Below, piece by piece: positions 49,916 to 58,867 of a stretch of DNA of 64,000 nt. A program made the translations under genes and the position numbers. Below the pieces are notes generated by a model, which was given only the letters and a program-made list of their open reading frames with translations, was not told the origin of the DNA and ran no database searches. The number at the start of each line of letters is the position of its first letter. The first letter of the stretch is position 1. The stretch spans positions 1 through 64,000 of the forward strand of contig CALWQP010000004.1 in assembly GCA_944383695.1 (NCBI GenBank), read 5' to 3'. This stretch comes from an uncultured Mediterraneibacter sp. (GTDB lineage: Bacteria; Bacillota; Clostridia; Lachnospirales; Lachnospiraceae).

Positions 49916-51097
49916 ATGGTACGGTTTGGAAAAAAGGCTGCGATCCTGACAGCGGCAGGTGTCCTGGCGGCAATGACTGTAACAGGATGCAGCGGTTCGA
50001 TCGATACAGATGCGGTTGTTGCAACAGTGGGAGATGAGGAGATTCCCCTGGGAGTGGCAAATTTCTACGCGAGGATGCTGCAGGGAGAGTATGAGACATA
50101 CTATGCCGGCATGATGGGAACGACTGCGGAAGAGATGTGGGCTCAGGATGCAGGCGATGACAAGACATATGAAGAATCTATGAAAGACACCATTATGGAG
50201 AACCTGGAGAATCTGTATATCATTTTCCAGCACGCGGCTGATTACGAGGTTACGCTGTCCGAGGATGAACAGAAAGCGATCAAGGATGCGGCAGCTCAGT
50301 TCAGCGAGGATAATACGGACGAGGCGAAAGAGACAGTGTCGGGATACCAGAAGTATATCGAGAAATTCCTTGAACTTTCAACGATCCAGAACAAGATGTA
50401 CAGCAAGATGAGAGAGGGCGTTGATGAGGAAGTGTCTGATGAAGAGGCAGCGCAGAAGAGTATGCAGTATGTGTTCTTTTCTTATACAACAACAGATGAT
50501 TCGGGAAATTCCACGGAGCTGACGGATGAGGAGAAAGAAGCTCTTAAGACATCTGCGCAGGATCTCTCAGACAGAGTGAAGAACGGCGAAGATATAGAAA
50601 CTGTTGCCTCAGAACTGGGAGCGGAGGTGCAGACAGCTACATTTGATTCAGAGAGCACGACCCCCAATGAGGATCTGGTGGCTGCCGCAGATGCGCTCGC
50701 CGCTGAAGGTGATGTGACAGACGTGATCGAGACGGATTCAGGCCTTTATGTAGGCAGACTGACCAGCCTGCTTGACAGGGAGGCAACAGATCAGGAGAAG
50801 GAAAATATCGTTGAGCAGAGAAGACAGGAACAGTACGATTCCCTGCTTGAAGAGTGGAGAGACGCCGCGGGCATCGAGGTCAACAAAAAGGTGTGGAACA
50901 AAGTAGATTTTGACGATATCGGTGTGACACTCACCACCTCCGAGGAGGAAACCACCGGGGATGGAACAGATGGAACATCAGAAGACAGCACAGCGGAAGA
51001 TAGTTCCACAGATGCCGCAGCGGACGCTGGGACTACGGATGACACGGCCGCTGAGGACGGAAGCACGGATACAGCCGGGACGGATGCTGCGGAATAA
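49916..51097 (+). CDS. SurA/PrsA-like lipoprotein foldase
   Basis: Lipoprotein of 393 residues with lipobox VTGC near residue 23. Next comes a SurA/PrsA-like helical N-domain (about 30-180), a parvulin-like domain (about 180-300) and a low-complexity Ser/Thr/Asp/Glu/Gly tail (about 335-393). In the parvulin part the first strand reads QYVFFS where active enzymes have a HILV-like strand with the catalytic His, so isomerase activity is doubtful. GAGGAGG precedes the ATG. It should sit outside the membrane and assist folding of exported proteins. It lies after mfd with its own promoter and terminator. Confidence 0.85.
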   Translation: MVRFGKKAAILTAAGVLAAMTVTGCSGSIDTDAVVATVGDEEIPLGVANFYARMLQGEYETYYAGMMGTTAEEMWAQDAGDDKTYEESMKDTIMENLENLYIIFQHAADYEVTLSEDEQKAIKDAAAQFSEDNTDEAKETVSGYQKYIEKFLELSTIQNKMYSKMREGVDEEVSDEEAAQKSMQYVFFSYTTTDDSGNSTELTDEEKEALKTSAQDLSDRVKNGEDIETVASELGAEVQTATFDSESTTPNEDLVAAADALAAEGDVTDVIETDSGLYVGRLTSLLDREATDQEKENIVEQRRQEQYDSLLEEWRDAAGIEVNKKVWNKVDFDDIGVTLTTSEEETTGDGTDGTSEDSTAEDSSTDAAADAGTTDDTAAEDGSTDTAGTDAAE

Positions 51098-51114
51098 GCA
51101 GATTAAAGAGACTA

Positions 51115-51155
51115 AGGACGGAGCCTAATCATTACGGCTCCGTCCTCATTTTATA
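51115..51155 (+). terminator. Rho-independent terminator after the foldase gene
   Basis: AGGACGGAGCC (51115-51125) pairs perfectly with GGCTCCGTCCT (51136-51146), followed by CATTTTATAAT. Confidence 0.8.
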
Positions 51156-51348
51156 ATACATAAGCACTAAAAATATTCCTGCGGATTTCCTAATCCTTTG
51201 TTCTTCCTTATAATCGTATTTGAAAATTTCTGCAATATTCTTTTAAAAATATCTCTAATAATATTTATACTTCGTTAACAGAAAATGTGGGATATCATTT
51301 TATCTGTCATTAAAACAAATGTTAAAAAATAAAAAAGCTTTGTTTCTA

Positions 51349-51377
51349 TTTACATTTATTTCCAGAGTCTTTATACT
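51349..51377 (+). promoter_or_regulatory. Promoter of the DUF6273 lipoprotein gene
   Basis: TTTACA (51349-51354), 17 bp, TATACT (51372-51377). Transcription should start near 51384. Confidence 0.55.
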
Positions 51378-51383
51378 ATGAAT

Positions 51384-51523
51384 AGAAGATCATAAAATGA
51401 TACTTGATTTAAACAATTCAGTCCCATACAATGACTGCTCATCACCAAATGCCTCTGTCTGCAGAGGTGTAAAAATCACAAAAGCCCGAAAGATGACCAT
51501 TTGGGGCTTGACAAAATAGGAGG
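51384..51523 (+). promoter_or_regulatory. Structured leader of the DUF6273 gene
   Basis: About 140 bases with several pairings: CCTCTG (51452-51457) with CAGAGG (51462-51467); AAGCCC (51482-51487) with GGGCTT (51504-51509) close to the ribosome binding site; and CCAAATG (51445-51451) with the downstream CATTTGG (51498-51504), which competes with the latter. It does not match a riboswitch class I know by eye. Confidence 0.35.
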
Positions 51524-51529
51524 ATGGAA

Positions 51530-52315
51530 ATGATTTCTGTGTCAATGTTATGTCGAACTCTTGTAAATATTACAGTTGCTGCAGTATGTGTGGCGTGCAT
51601 ATCCGGATGTGGCTCTGATACCGACAGGCCGCCATCCGTTTTAGGCGACCTTGCATATACTGCGGAAAAGGAGGAACTGGAATATACACTTCTTCTTCCC
51701 GAAGATGATAGGCTTGTCCCATATCTTGTGCTTACCGATGACTACAACAACACTGGGAATTGCCTGCTGCTTCGAAAATATCTTCTTGACGAGACAAGCA
51801 TCTTTAATGTGAACGCCATTTTTTCTGGCTATTATGAAAACAGCGAAATAGATCAGATGCTGGAACAGGATTTTCTCCGTAAGCTGTCTCCAGACGCGTC
51901 CGATCTCATCGTTCCCACAGAGATCCCCATTACCGCAAGGGAAAGTCTGCACGGCGGCGGAGACAGTGTTATTGAGATTGAACGCAAAGTCTTTCTGCTG
52001 TCAGCCACTGAAGTGGGTAAACCAAGGCTTCGGACTATTTTAACTGAAGGAGAAGCCCTGAAGTACTTTTTCAATAATGAGCAGCGAATTGCCTGTTTCG
52101 AAACTGGTGAAGCAGTACCCTGGTGGCTGCGGACTCCTGTTGCCTGGTACGACAATGTGGTCTGCGGCGTAGGAAGTAATGGTATTATAGGAAGCGGTGG
52201 TGTGGGCACCATTAATGGGGATGAAAAAAATGGAGTTCGTCCTGCCTTTTGCATGCCCGCGGATATTCCGATATACCTTGGAGATGATGGATATTATATC
52301 TTAGGAAATCTCTGA
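51530..52315 (+). CDS. DUF6273 domain lipoprotein
   Basis: Protein of 261 residues with an N-terminal signal peptide and lipobox ISGC near residue 25. The rest matches the DUF6273 pattern common in clostridial surface proteins: YLVLTDDYNNTGNCLLLRKYLLDE near 65, a YYENSEIDQMLEQDFL segment, FLLSATEVG near 155, WWLRTP near 200 and GVRPAF near 240. The fold is formylglycine-enzyme/C-type-lectin-like, and function is unknown. ATG 51530 is favoured over 51524 for its spacing from AGGAGG. It precedes the giant VWA protein, has similar base composition and may be displayed on the same surface. Confidence 0.82.
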   Translation: MISVSMLCRTLVNITVAAVCVACISGCGSDTDRPPSVLGDLAYTAEKEELEYTLLLPEDDRLVPYLVLTDDYNNTGNCLLLRKYLLDETSIFNVNAIFSGYYENSEIDQMLEQDFLRKLSPDASDLIVPTEIPITARESLHGGGDSVIEIERKVFLLSATEVGKPRLRTILTEGEALKYFFNNEQRIACFETGEAVPWWLRTPVAWYDNVVCGVGSNGIIGSGGVGTINGDEKNGVRPAFCMPADIPIYLGDDGYYILGNL

Positions 52316-52433
52316 TTATATAGAAATGAAGAAGACATATGTTATTGTATCCTGTTGCCATGGGAGAAAACGAGACCCTCCCCATCAACGCTGGACAAAA
52401 AATTTTACAATCTGATAAAAGGAGAAAATTCAA

Positions 52434-55400
52434 ATGCGGAAAGTATTTAAACGTTTTACAGCTCTGTTTCTGGCACTGGTACTGAGTATCAGTATTCTGC
52501 CGCTTACGAGCATGGCTGAAGAAATCAGTGATTTCACTGAGCCTGTGTCAGAAACATCCACAACTGCAGAGAATACCAGTGATCTGAACACAGAAGATCC
52601 GGCACCTGAATCTGCGGAAACAATTGACAAAACAGCCTCTGACGTAGATGACGGTGATCAGGATCAAGATATTACAAAAGATGAATATCTTACTGCTGAT
52701 GGGCTTACTGTAGAAAAAAATACTGCACAGGAATACAGTAATCAGAATGCTTTAAACGAAGATACAGGGTTCTCTCGCTATACCGTGCTAATTCTGGATA
52801 CTTCCGGAAGTATGGGCGGAACTCCCAGAACAGTACAGAAGGAGGCAGCGATTAAATTCTGCAGTGCAGTTCTCAATGCTGGTGGCACAAACTATGTTGC
52901 TATCGTCAGGCTGAACACCAGTTCTTCTGTCGGCTGTACTTTTACTAACAACATTGACACTTTGACGAATTATATTAACAGCATTCCCGCAAGCGGCGGT
53001 ACGAACACCAATCAGGCTCTGCAGAGAGCAGAAGAGCTGCTTGACGGTATCCCTGCGGGCGAAAATGCCCAGATAATCAAAAATATTGTTCTTTGTTCAG
53101 ACGGTCTTCCTGGATCCGGTTCAACTTCTGCTTCGGGTAAATATACCAGTTCTGATCATAGCAGCTACAGATATGCCAATGTTGCCTATGATACTGCGGC
53201 GGGAATTAAAGAAAAAGGATACACGATCTATTCCCTTGGTTTCTTCCACAGTCTTTCCGGTACAAATCTTGATTTTGGCCAGTTGTTTATGTCGGATCTG
53301 GCCTGTGATGGATGTTACTATGAAGTAACAAATGCTGATGATCTGGAGTTTGTCTTTGGAGAAATTGCGGCAGAAATAACAGTTTCCCCCTATGAATTCA
53401 GTTTTGCCGGTTATCTCGTCAAAGATGATGTAACTGAAACCTGTTATTACTCCGACGGATATTTCTTAAAAGACTCTGCCACTTACAACAGCCATCTGGC
53501 GACCATGTCTTTGTGTTTTGAATTGACTACCTGGTCCAGATACTCGGGCAGTTGGGCGACGGATGAACATGGAAATGACGTTCCTGTGGATGCGGAAAAT
53601 ACTCGTTGGATGAATGCGTATAAGCTGCTCACTGATTTAGGGTATGATAATTTTAAATTAAATGATTTCTGGGATGCTGAGCCTACAAAAGATTCCATTG
53701 GCGCGGTAGCTGCATCAAAAATAAATCAGTACGACAATAGTACCATGATCGCTGTTGGGGTGCGCGGCGGCGGTTACGGTCAGGAATGGGCCAGTAACTT
53801 TACTGTCGGAAAGACAGGGGAGCATGCCGGCTTCTCTGAAGCGAAGCAGAATGTGCTGAACTTCCTGAAAGAGTATATCGCAGACAATCATATTACGGGT
53901 GAAATCAAAATCTGGCTTGTCGGTTACAGCCGCGCAGGCTGTGTTGCAAATATGGTTGGAGGTGAATTAGTTGACGGCTACTCTCTGGGAGAGAATGTAA
54001 CGGTAGCTCAGGAGGACTTGTTTGTCTATACATTTGAAGCTCCTCAGGGCGCGTTGAAAAGCGATACCTCCAGCGGAGATTATTCCAATATTCACAATAC
54101 CATCAATTTGAATGATATTGTTCCTCTTGTTGCGCCTACTTCCTGGGGATTTGCCAGATATAACACTGACTACTGGCTTCCCAGCGCTGAGACATCAGGA
54201 AACTTCTATTCCCAGCGTTCCAATATGCTGAGTTATTATGAAGATTTCGAGGGAGATACATGTTATAATATTCCGGAATATGGAACTCAGTTTGAGGTTG
54301 TCGCCGACTGGTCAAAAATCCTTCCCGGCGGCGCTCCCTTTATTTCCATTAATTATTATGATGCTCCTACCAGAGAAATATTGATCGAATCTTCGGACTT
54401 CCTGTTTGATGGAGCGATCGGAGGCAGGGAAACATACTACTATGATTTTCAGGCGGGTATCCGTGAAATTATGGCATTGCTGAACGGAGGAGCATTGACA
54501 GATCTTCTGGACGAAGGAATATCCGCTGAGAAGTTTTTTGAAAAGTTCTTTGGCGAACTGACGGTTGACCGGATCGTCGAAATTGTAAGTCCTATGGTTG
54601 CTCTGAATTTTGACAGCTTTGAAACTCGCAAGGAGAAAGTAAAAGACAATCTTTCTGATTTTGTGAAAGATGTTCTGGGTGACTCTGATCTGTGGGGGAC
54701 GGCTGCTTTCGCGGCAGGCTTTGGCGATACGCTGACAGATACGCTTTGGCGCATCTTTGCAAGTATTCTTGACGATCTGTTTAACAAGAATACAAATACC
54801 CTGCAATCCCTTGCCAATCTGATCACGATGGTAGCTGAAGGCGGCCTTGCGCAGGCCCATTATCCTGAACTCACGCTGGCATGGGTTATGTCTCTGGATA
54901 GCTACTACGAAGAGAATCAGACGGATTTCTCCTGTACAAATTACCGTATTATACATATCAATTGTCCTGTGGATGTGGAAGTATACAGAACAGATACCAA
55001 CACTCTTGCGGCGGCGATTACTGAGGATACTGCGCAAGATATCCCCGAAAGTTCTGTCTATGCGTATCTGAATGCGGATGGCGAGAAAATCATTATTCTG
55101 CCTTCTGATACTGATTATTCGCTTACTATTACAGCTACTGATGACGGTACTATGAGCTATGCCGTAGACGAGTATGATCTGACCAGTTCTTCCAACACCC
55201 GAATCGTCTGCTATTTCGATGTGGAAATTGCTGAGGGCGATATCCTGACTGCGATCGTTCCTGCACTGGAAGAATCCGAACGGCAAACTGCGATTCCTGA
55301 AGGTTCTTCCGCTGCATATACTCTGACTGCGGGAGATGGCCGCGATATCACTCCCGACAGTAACGTTACCGGCGCCGCTGCCTCAAATGCTGTCTATACC

Positions 55401-56240
55401 GTCAGTGTTTCCAGCAACAGTACCGCCGGAACTGTGTCCGGCGGCGGTTCGTACACATTGGGAAGTTATGCAAAGGTAACTGCAGACCCTATGAATGGAT
55501 GCACCTTTTTGGGATGGTATCAAGACGATGTTCTTGTTTCTGAGGATCTTACATATCGATTCGCTGTAACTGAGGATACTGCGCTTGTAGCACACTTCAG
55601 CAGTGCTGAAACTTATACATTGACAGTAGTTAAATCCGGTGACGGTACTGTTTCCAATGAACCGGTCCAGGTGACTGCAGGCACACAAATTTATCTGGAA
55701 GCAATTGCCGGAAATGCGGACGGTTTTATCTGCTGGTCGGCTTCTGCTGGGGAATTTGAAGATATCAATAGCGAAGTGACGTGGTTTACTATGCCTGAAT
55801 GTGACGTTACGGTAGTCGCCTCTTTTACTTTCAATATCACGGTAAAAGATACTGAAGATGGAGAGGTTAAGATTGACAATGATTCTCCTGGTGCCGGCGA
55901 AAATGTGACTATCACCGTCACTCCTGATGAAGGAAAAGAGATTGCTGAAGTTATAGTCATGGATGAAAACGGAAATAAGATCGCAGTGACTGACAACGGT
56001 AATAACACCTATACTTATTTGCAGCCTGACAGTGATGTAACGATTGAAGTTATTTTCAGGAATATACAGAGTCCAGGTTCCGTTGATCCTTCTGGGAATT
56101 CTTCTGAAGGTACAACCGCTAACGCGGCCTCCCTGGCTACAGGCGATCACGCACCGGTTGCATTGTGGTCTGTTGTTCTCTTAGCGGCTGCAGGTATATT
56201 AATTGCACTGCTGGGAATTGTGAAGCGTTACAATCGTTAA
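52434..56240 (+). CDS. Giant surface protein: VWA, alpha/beta-hydrolase and repeat domains
   Basis: Exported protein of 1268 residues. A signal peptide (about 1-30) and a Glu/Asp/Thr-rich linker precede a VWA domain (about 113-305) with MIDAS motif DTSGS near residue 121. A lipase-3-like alpha/beta-hydrolase region (about 430-590) has the nucleophile elbow GYSRAG near 496-501 and a NLNDIVPL segment. A helical stretch follows (about 640-840), then two InlB/Flg_new-like repeats with FLGWYQDD and FICWSAS (about 985-1130) and one more beta repeat. A hydrophobic C-terminal helix with KRYNR serves as anchor; no LPXTG is seen. Codon use is AT-richer than the neighbours. Confidence 0.85.
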   Translation: MRKVFKRFTALFLALVLSISILPLTSMAEEISDFTEPVSETSTTAENTSDLNTEDPAPESAETIDKTASDVDDGDQDQDITKDEYLTADGLTVEKNTAQEYSNQNALNEDTGFSRYTVLILDTSGSMGGTPRTVQKEAAIKFCSAVLNAGGTNYVAIVRLNTSSSVGCTFTNNIDTLTNYINSIPASGGTNTNQALQRAEELLDGIPAGENAQIIKNIVLCSDGLPGSGSTSASGKYTSSDHSSYRYANVAYDTAAGIKEKGYTIYSLGFFHSLSGTNLDFGQLFMSDLACDGCYYEVTNADDLEFVFGEIAAEITVSPYEFSFAGYLVKDDVTETCYYSDGYFLKDSATYNSHLATMSLCFELTTWSRYSGSWATDEHGNDVPVDAENTRWMNAYKLLTDLGYDNFKLNDFWDAEPTKDSIGAVAASKINQYDNSTMIAVGVRGGGYGQEWASNFTVGKTGEHAGFSEAKQNVLNFLKEYIADNHITGEIKIWLVGYSRAGCVANMVGGELVDGYSLGENVTVAQEDLFVYTFEAPQGALKSDTSSGDYSNIHNTINLNDIVPLVAPTSWGFARYNTDYWLPSAETSGNFYSQRSNMLSYYEDFEGDTCYNIPEYGTQFEVVADWSKILPGGAPFISINYYDAPTREILIESSDFLFDGAIGGRETYYYDFQAGIREIMALLNGGALTDLLDEGISAEKFFEKFFGELTVDRIVEIVSPMVALNFDSFETRKEKVKDNLSDFVKDVLGDSDLWGTAAFAAGFGDTLTDTLWRIFASILDDLFNKNTNTLQSLANLITMVAEGGLAQAHYPELTLAWVMSLDSYYEENQTDFSCTNYRIIHINCPVDVEVYRTDTNTLAAAITEDTAQDIPESSVYAYLNADGEKIIILPSDTDYSLTITATDDGTMSYAVDEYDLTSSSNTRIVCYFDVEIAEGDILTAIVPALEESERQTAIPEGSSAAYTLTAGDGRDITPDSNVTGAAASNAVYTVSVSSNSTAGTVSGGGSYTLGSYAKVTADPMNGCTFLGWYQDDVLVSEDLTYRFAVTEDTALVAHFSSAETYTLTVVKSGDGTVSNEPVQVTAGTQIYLEAIAGNADGFICWSASAGEFEDINSEVTWFTMPECDVTVVASFTFNITVKDTEDGEVKIDNDSPGAGENVTITVTPDEGKEIAEVIVMDENGNKIAVTDNGNNTYTYLQPDSDVTIEVIFRNIQSPGSVDPSGNSSEGTTANAASLATGDHAPVALWSVVLLAAAGILIALLGIVKRYNR

Positions 56241-56328
56241 ATGCCTGTTTAATAGAGTAGAGCTGAAAATTGGAATTTCCCTTGAGATAACAGGTTAATC
56301 AAAACGATTGGCAAATATATGGCTGTAC

Positions 56329-56377
56329 GACGCATTTAACTGACTAAAAAAGAGCAGGCAGTTAAATGCGTCTTTTG
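56329..56377. terminator. Terminator between convergent genes
   Basis: GACGCATTTAACTG (56329-56342) pairs perfectly with CAGTTAAATGCGTC (56359-56372) and is followed by TTTTGTT. It ends the giant surface protein gene and probably also the leftward kinase-like gene. Confidence 0.75.
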
Positions 56378-56392
56378 TTATAAATATACCAT

Positions 56393-56878
56393 TTAAATAT
56401 ATTCGCATTTCTCAAAATAATGCATCAGGATATCCGCGCAGTTCTCCACGCCCAGTTCGGAAGTGTCCAGGATCATGTGGTAATCATTCACATCACCCCA
56501 GGTCTTTCCGGTATGTTCATAATAATAGGAGGCTCTCTCCTCGTCAGTTCTCTCCACCTTTTCCTTTGCCTCATCATAGGTCAGGCCTTCCTTGCCCATG
56601 ATCCTGTGGATGCGGTCTTTTCTGTCAGCGCATATGAAGATGTTCAGTACATTCATCCTGTCTTTCAGAATGTCAGAAGCGCACCTTCCAAGGATAATGC
56701 AGGGCTTTTCTGCCAGCTTGCGGATGGCTTCCGCCTCGCTCTCATACATATGATCGTGAAGCTGCTCCTCAATGTAAGCCTTGTCGTATACAGGAATATC
56801 GAGACGTTCGGAAAGTTCTTTTGCGATGATGCTTGCCCCGGTTCCGAAACGACGGCTCATGGTGATAACTAATTTCAT
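56393..56878 (-). CDS. Cytidylate kinase-like family protein
   Basis: Protein of 161 residues of the cytidylate-kinase-like family (Cytidylate_kin2). The P-loop region SRRFGTGAS lies at residues 8-16, and the Lys of a classical Walker A is replaced by Ala, as in much of this family. CIILGRCASDIL near 63, IFICADRKDRIHRI near 80 and a C-terminal DTSELGVEN segment are recognisable. The protein is smaller than true Cmk (about 220), and its substrate is uncertain. AGGAGG precedes the ATG. It follows the FprA gene by 42 bases on the same strand and is probably co-transcribed. Confidence 0.85.
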   Translation of the reverse strand: MKLVITMSRRFGTGASIIAKELSERLDIPVYDKAYIEEQLHDHMYESEAEAIRKLAEKPCIILGRCASDILKDRMNVLNIFICADRKDRIHRIMGKEGLTYDEAKEKVERTDEERASYYYEHTGKTWGDVNDYHMILDTSELGVENCADILMHYFEKCEYI

Positions 56879-56920
56879 AAGAACTCCTCCTTCGTAGATA
56901 TAAATGTAGGATAACTGCTA

Positions 56921-58123
56921 TTATAACACTTCTTCTGCGATTTGTCTTGCGAGAGATACAATTTCTTCCCGCTGGGAATCTTTGACAGCGGACTTGATGG
57001 TGACAGGCGTCCCCAGCAGGCGCATATTCTTCATCTCGCTGACTTTTGCCGATATGAGTTTGGGGGACTGGGGAGCCCAGGTGCCGTTTCCGAGGACTGC
57101 CACTGTGCGGTTCTGGAGCGAAAGCGCCTTCATGTCCTCCAGGTAAGTGTCCATGAGCGGATAAATGCCGTTGTTGTAAGTCGGCGCGGCGAGTACAATG
57201 TGACTGTACTTAAAGCTGTCGGAGATCAGCTCGGATACATGAGTCTTGGAGATGTTATGTATCCGGATGTTTTTCACCCCTGACTCCGCAAGAGTCGCGG
57301 CAAAGATTTCCACCATGTTCTCCGTGTTCCCATACATGGACGCATAGGCGATCATAACGCCTTTCTCTTCTGGTTCGTATCTGCTCCAGATATCATATTT
57401 TCCAATGATATAATCAAGATCTGTGCGCCAGATGGGACCGTGCAGCGGGCAGATGACGCTGATATCCAGGCCTGCGGCTTTCTTAAGGACATTCTGTACC
57501 TGGACGCCGTATTTTCCTACGATATTTGTATAGTAGCGGCGCGCCTCATCAAGCCAGTCTTTGTCAAAATCAAGCTCATCATTGAAGATGTTCCCGCTGA
57601 GCGCCCCGAAGATACCGAAGGCGTCAGCGGAGAAAAGGACCTTGTCTGTCTCATCGTAAGTCATCATCGCTTCCGGCCAGTGTACCATGGGAGCCATCAG
57701 GAAATGAAGAGTGTGCCTGCCGGAAGAGAAAGCGTCCCCTTCTTTTATAGTGACCGTTCTGCCTTCCAGATCAAAGTCAAAGAACTGGCTGATCATTGGA
57801 AATGTCTTGGCATTCCCGATGATCTTTATATCCGGGTAGCGGAGCACCAGGTCTTCGATCATGGCACAGTGGTCCGGCTCCATGTGGTTCACTACGAGAT
57901 AATCCAGGGGCCGTCCGTCAAGTACGGCCTTAACATTCTCAAGGAACTGGTGTCCTATGGCGTCATCTGTGGCGTCGAAGAGGACCGTCTTCTCATCAAG
58001 AAGCAGGTAGGAATTGTAGGAAACTCCTTTGGTGAGCGGAAAAATGTTCTCGAACAGTTCCAGCCTCCGGTCGTTTCCTCCGACCCAGTACAGATCTTCA
58101 GTTATTTTTCTAAAACAGTGCAT
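56921..58123 (-). CDS. fprA: FprA family A-type flavo-diiron protein
   Basis: Oxygen or nitric oxide reductase of 400 residues used by anaerobes against oxidative or nitrosative stress. The N-terminal metallo-beta-lactamase-like domain (1-250) carries the diiron ligands in NHMEPDH near residue 80, then His in FLMAPMVHWPE near 146 and the Asp and His of FSADAFG and PLHGPIW. The C-terminal flavodoxin domain (about 255-395) has the FMN loop SMYGNTE near 262. Electrons come from rubredoxin, coenzyme F420 or NADH depending on the organism. GGAGG precedes the ATG. It has its own promoter and a possible operator. Confidence 0.94.
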   Translation of the reverse strand: MHCFRKITEDLYWVGGNDRRLELFENIFPLTKGVSYNSYLLLDEKTVLFDATDDAIGHQFLENVKAVLDGRPLDYLVVNHMEPDHCAMIEDLVLRYPDIKIIGNAKTFPMISQFFDFDLEGRTVTIKEGDAFSSGRHTLHFLMAPMVHWPEAMMTYDETDKVLFSADAFGIFGALSGNIFNDELDFDKDWLDEARRYYTNIVGKYGVQVQNVLKKAAGLDISVICPLHGPIWRTDLDYIIGKYDIWSRYEPEEKGVMIAYASMYGNTENMVEIFAATLAESGVKNIRIHNISKTHVSELISDSFKYSHIVLAAPTYNNGIYPLMDTYLEDMKALSLQNRTVAVLGNGTWAPQSPKLISAKVSEMKNMRLLGTPVTIKSAVKDSQREEIVSLARQIAEEVL

Positions 58124-58143
58124 GATGATTCCTCCTTATACAA

Positions 58144-58163
58144 TGACCGATCACGTGCGGTCA
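58144..58163. promoter_or_regulatory. Inverted repeat in the fprA leader
   Basis: TGACCG, eight bases, CGGTCA lies between the fprA promoter and its start codon, in a place suited for a repressor. I cannot name the regulator. Confidence 0.35.
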
Positions 58164-58185
58164 GACAAAATCTTAAGACGCTTCT

Positions 58186-58213
58186 ATTCTAACATAAAAG
58201 CAGAAATTCGCAA
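58186..58213 (-). promoter_or_regulatory. Promoter of fprA
   Basis: On the - strand: TTGCGA (58213-58208), 16 bp, TAGAAT (58191-58186). Confidence 0.5.
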
Positions 58214-58306
58214 TATGCGGAGTGGGTCTAAAATGTATTTATTTACGATCATTATGACAAAATAGGACAATTTGAGTCCAAAATCTGTAAAAGATGGGGC
58301 TGACAG

Positions 58307-58320
58307 AGATAAAATTATCT
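58307..58320. promoter_or_regulatory. AGATAA-AA-TTATCT palindrome
   Basis: Perfect inverted repeat of six bases on each side, upstream of the ArsC/Spx-like gene and inside a possible promoter spacer (CTGACA at 58300, TAGAAG at 58323). An operator is possible but unproven. Confidence 0.3.
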
Positions 58321-58373
58321 GGTAGAAGCAAAGAAAAATCTATGCTAATATAGGAAAAAAGGAGGATGTGAAG

Positions 58374-58724
58374 ATGTTATTTGTATGTTACCCGAAATGC
58401 AGTACATGCGTGAAAGCAAAGAAATGGCTGGAAGAAAAAGGAATGGAGTATGAGCTCCGTGATATCAAGGAAAACAACCCCACCGCAGAAGAACTGAAAG
58501 TCTGGTGGGAGAAGAGCGGTCTGCCGCTGAGACGTTTTTTTAACACCAGCGGAAATCTGTATAAAGAGATGAAATTAAAGGACAGACTCCCGGATATGAG
58601 CGAGGCAGAGCAGCTCTCGCTCCTTGCCACGGACGGCATGCTCGTAAAGCGCCCGGTCCTTGTGGCTGGAGATACGGTTCTGGTCGGATTTAAAGAAAAA
58701 GAATGGGAAGAAAAATTGATTTAG
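58374..58724 (+). CDS. ArsC/Spx-like family protein
   Basis: Thioredoxin-fold protein of 116 residues of the arsenate reductase/Spx family. CYPKCSTCVKAKKWL (residues 6-20) has the CxxC pair of cysteines. The RDIKENNPTAEELKVWW segment and FNTSGNLYKEM near 60 are conserved, and RPVLV near 100 is typical. Proteins of this kind are often redox-active reductases or regulators, and in clostridia the exact role is unknown. ATG 58374 has GGAGG eight bases upstream, preferable to GTG 58368. The gene is divergent from fprA, which suits an oxidative-stress context. Confidence 0.85.
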   Translation: MLFVCYPKCSTCVKAKKWLEEKGMEYELRDIKENNPTAEELKVWWEKSGLPLRRFFNTSGNLYKEMKLKDRLPDMSEAEQLSLLATDGMLVKRPVLVAGDTVLVGFKEKEWEEKLI

Positions 58725-58727
58725 CAC

Positions 58728-58756
58728 TTTAACTTGAAAAAGCGATGTGGTATACT
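58728..58756 (+). promoter_or_regulatory. Extended -10 promoter of the paaK-ior operon
   Basis: TGG-TATACT (58748-58756) is an extended -10 element; TTTAAC at 58728 is a poor -35 at 17 bp. A leader of about 105 bases precedes paaK. Confidence 0.5.
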
Positions 58757-58867
58757 AGTAACAGTTCTGCCGCGCGGACGGACTGGCGGATGCTGCTTCG
58801 CCGCAGCCTTTCTTATCCTGCAGACCGGTCTGGATCTCCGTGAAGGCATATGAAGGAGGTATACACA

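Larger units (their letters stand above)
51098..51529. other. Intergenic segment of 432 bases, AT-rich
   Basis: No coding sequence seen. Contents in order are the terminator at 51115-51155, an AT-rich stretch with many A and T runs, a promoter at 51349-51377, and a structured leader. It marks the left edge of a segment whose base composition differs from the flanks. Confidence 0.6.

Noticed and set aside
54312-55286. Open frame of 324 codons on the - strand inside the giant surface protein gene
   Set aside because: It is a shadow of the VWA/hydrolase gene with no start signal or recognisable domain.
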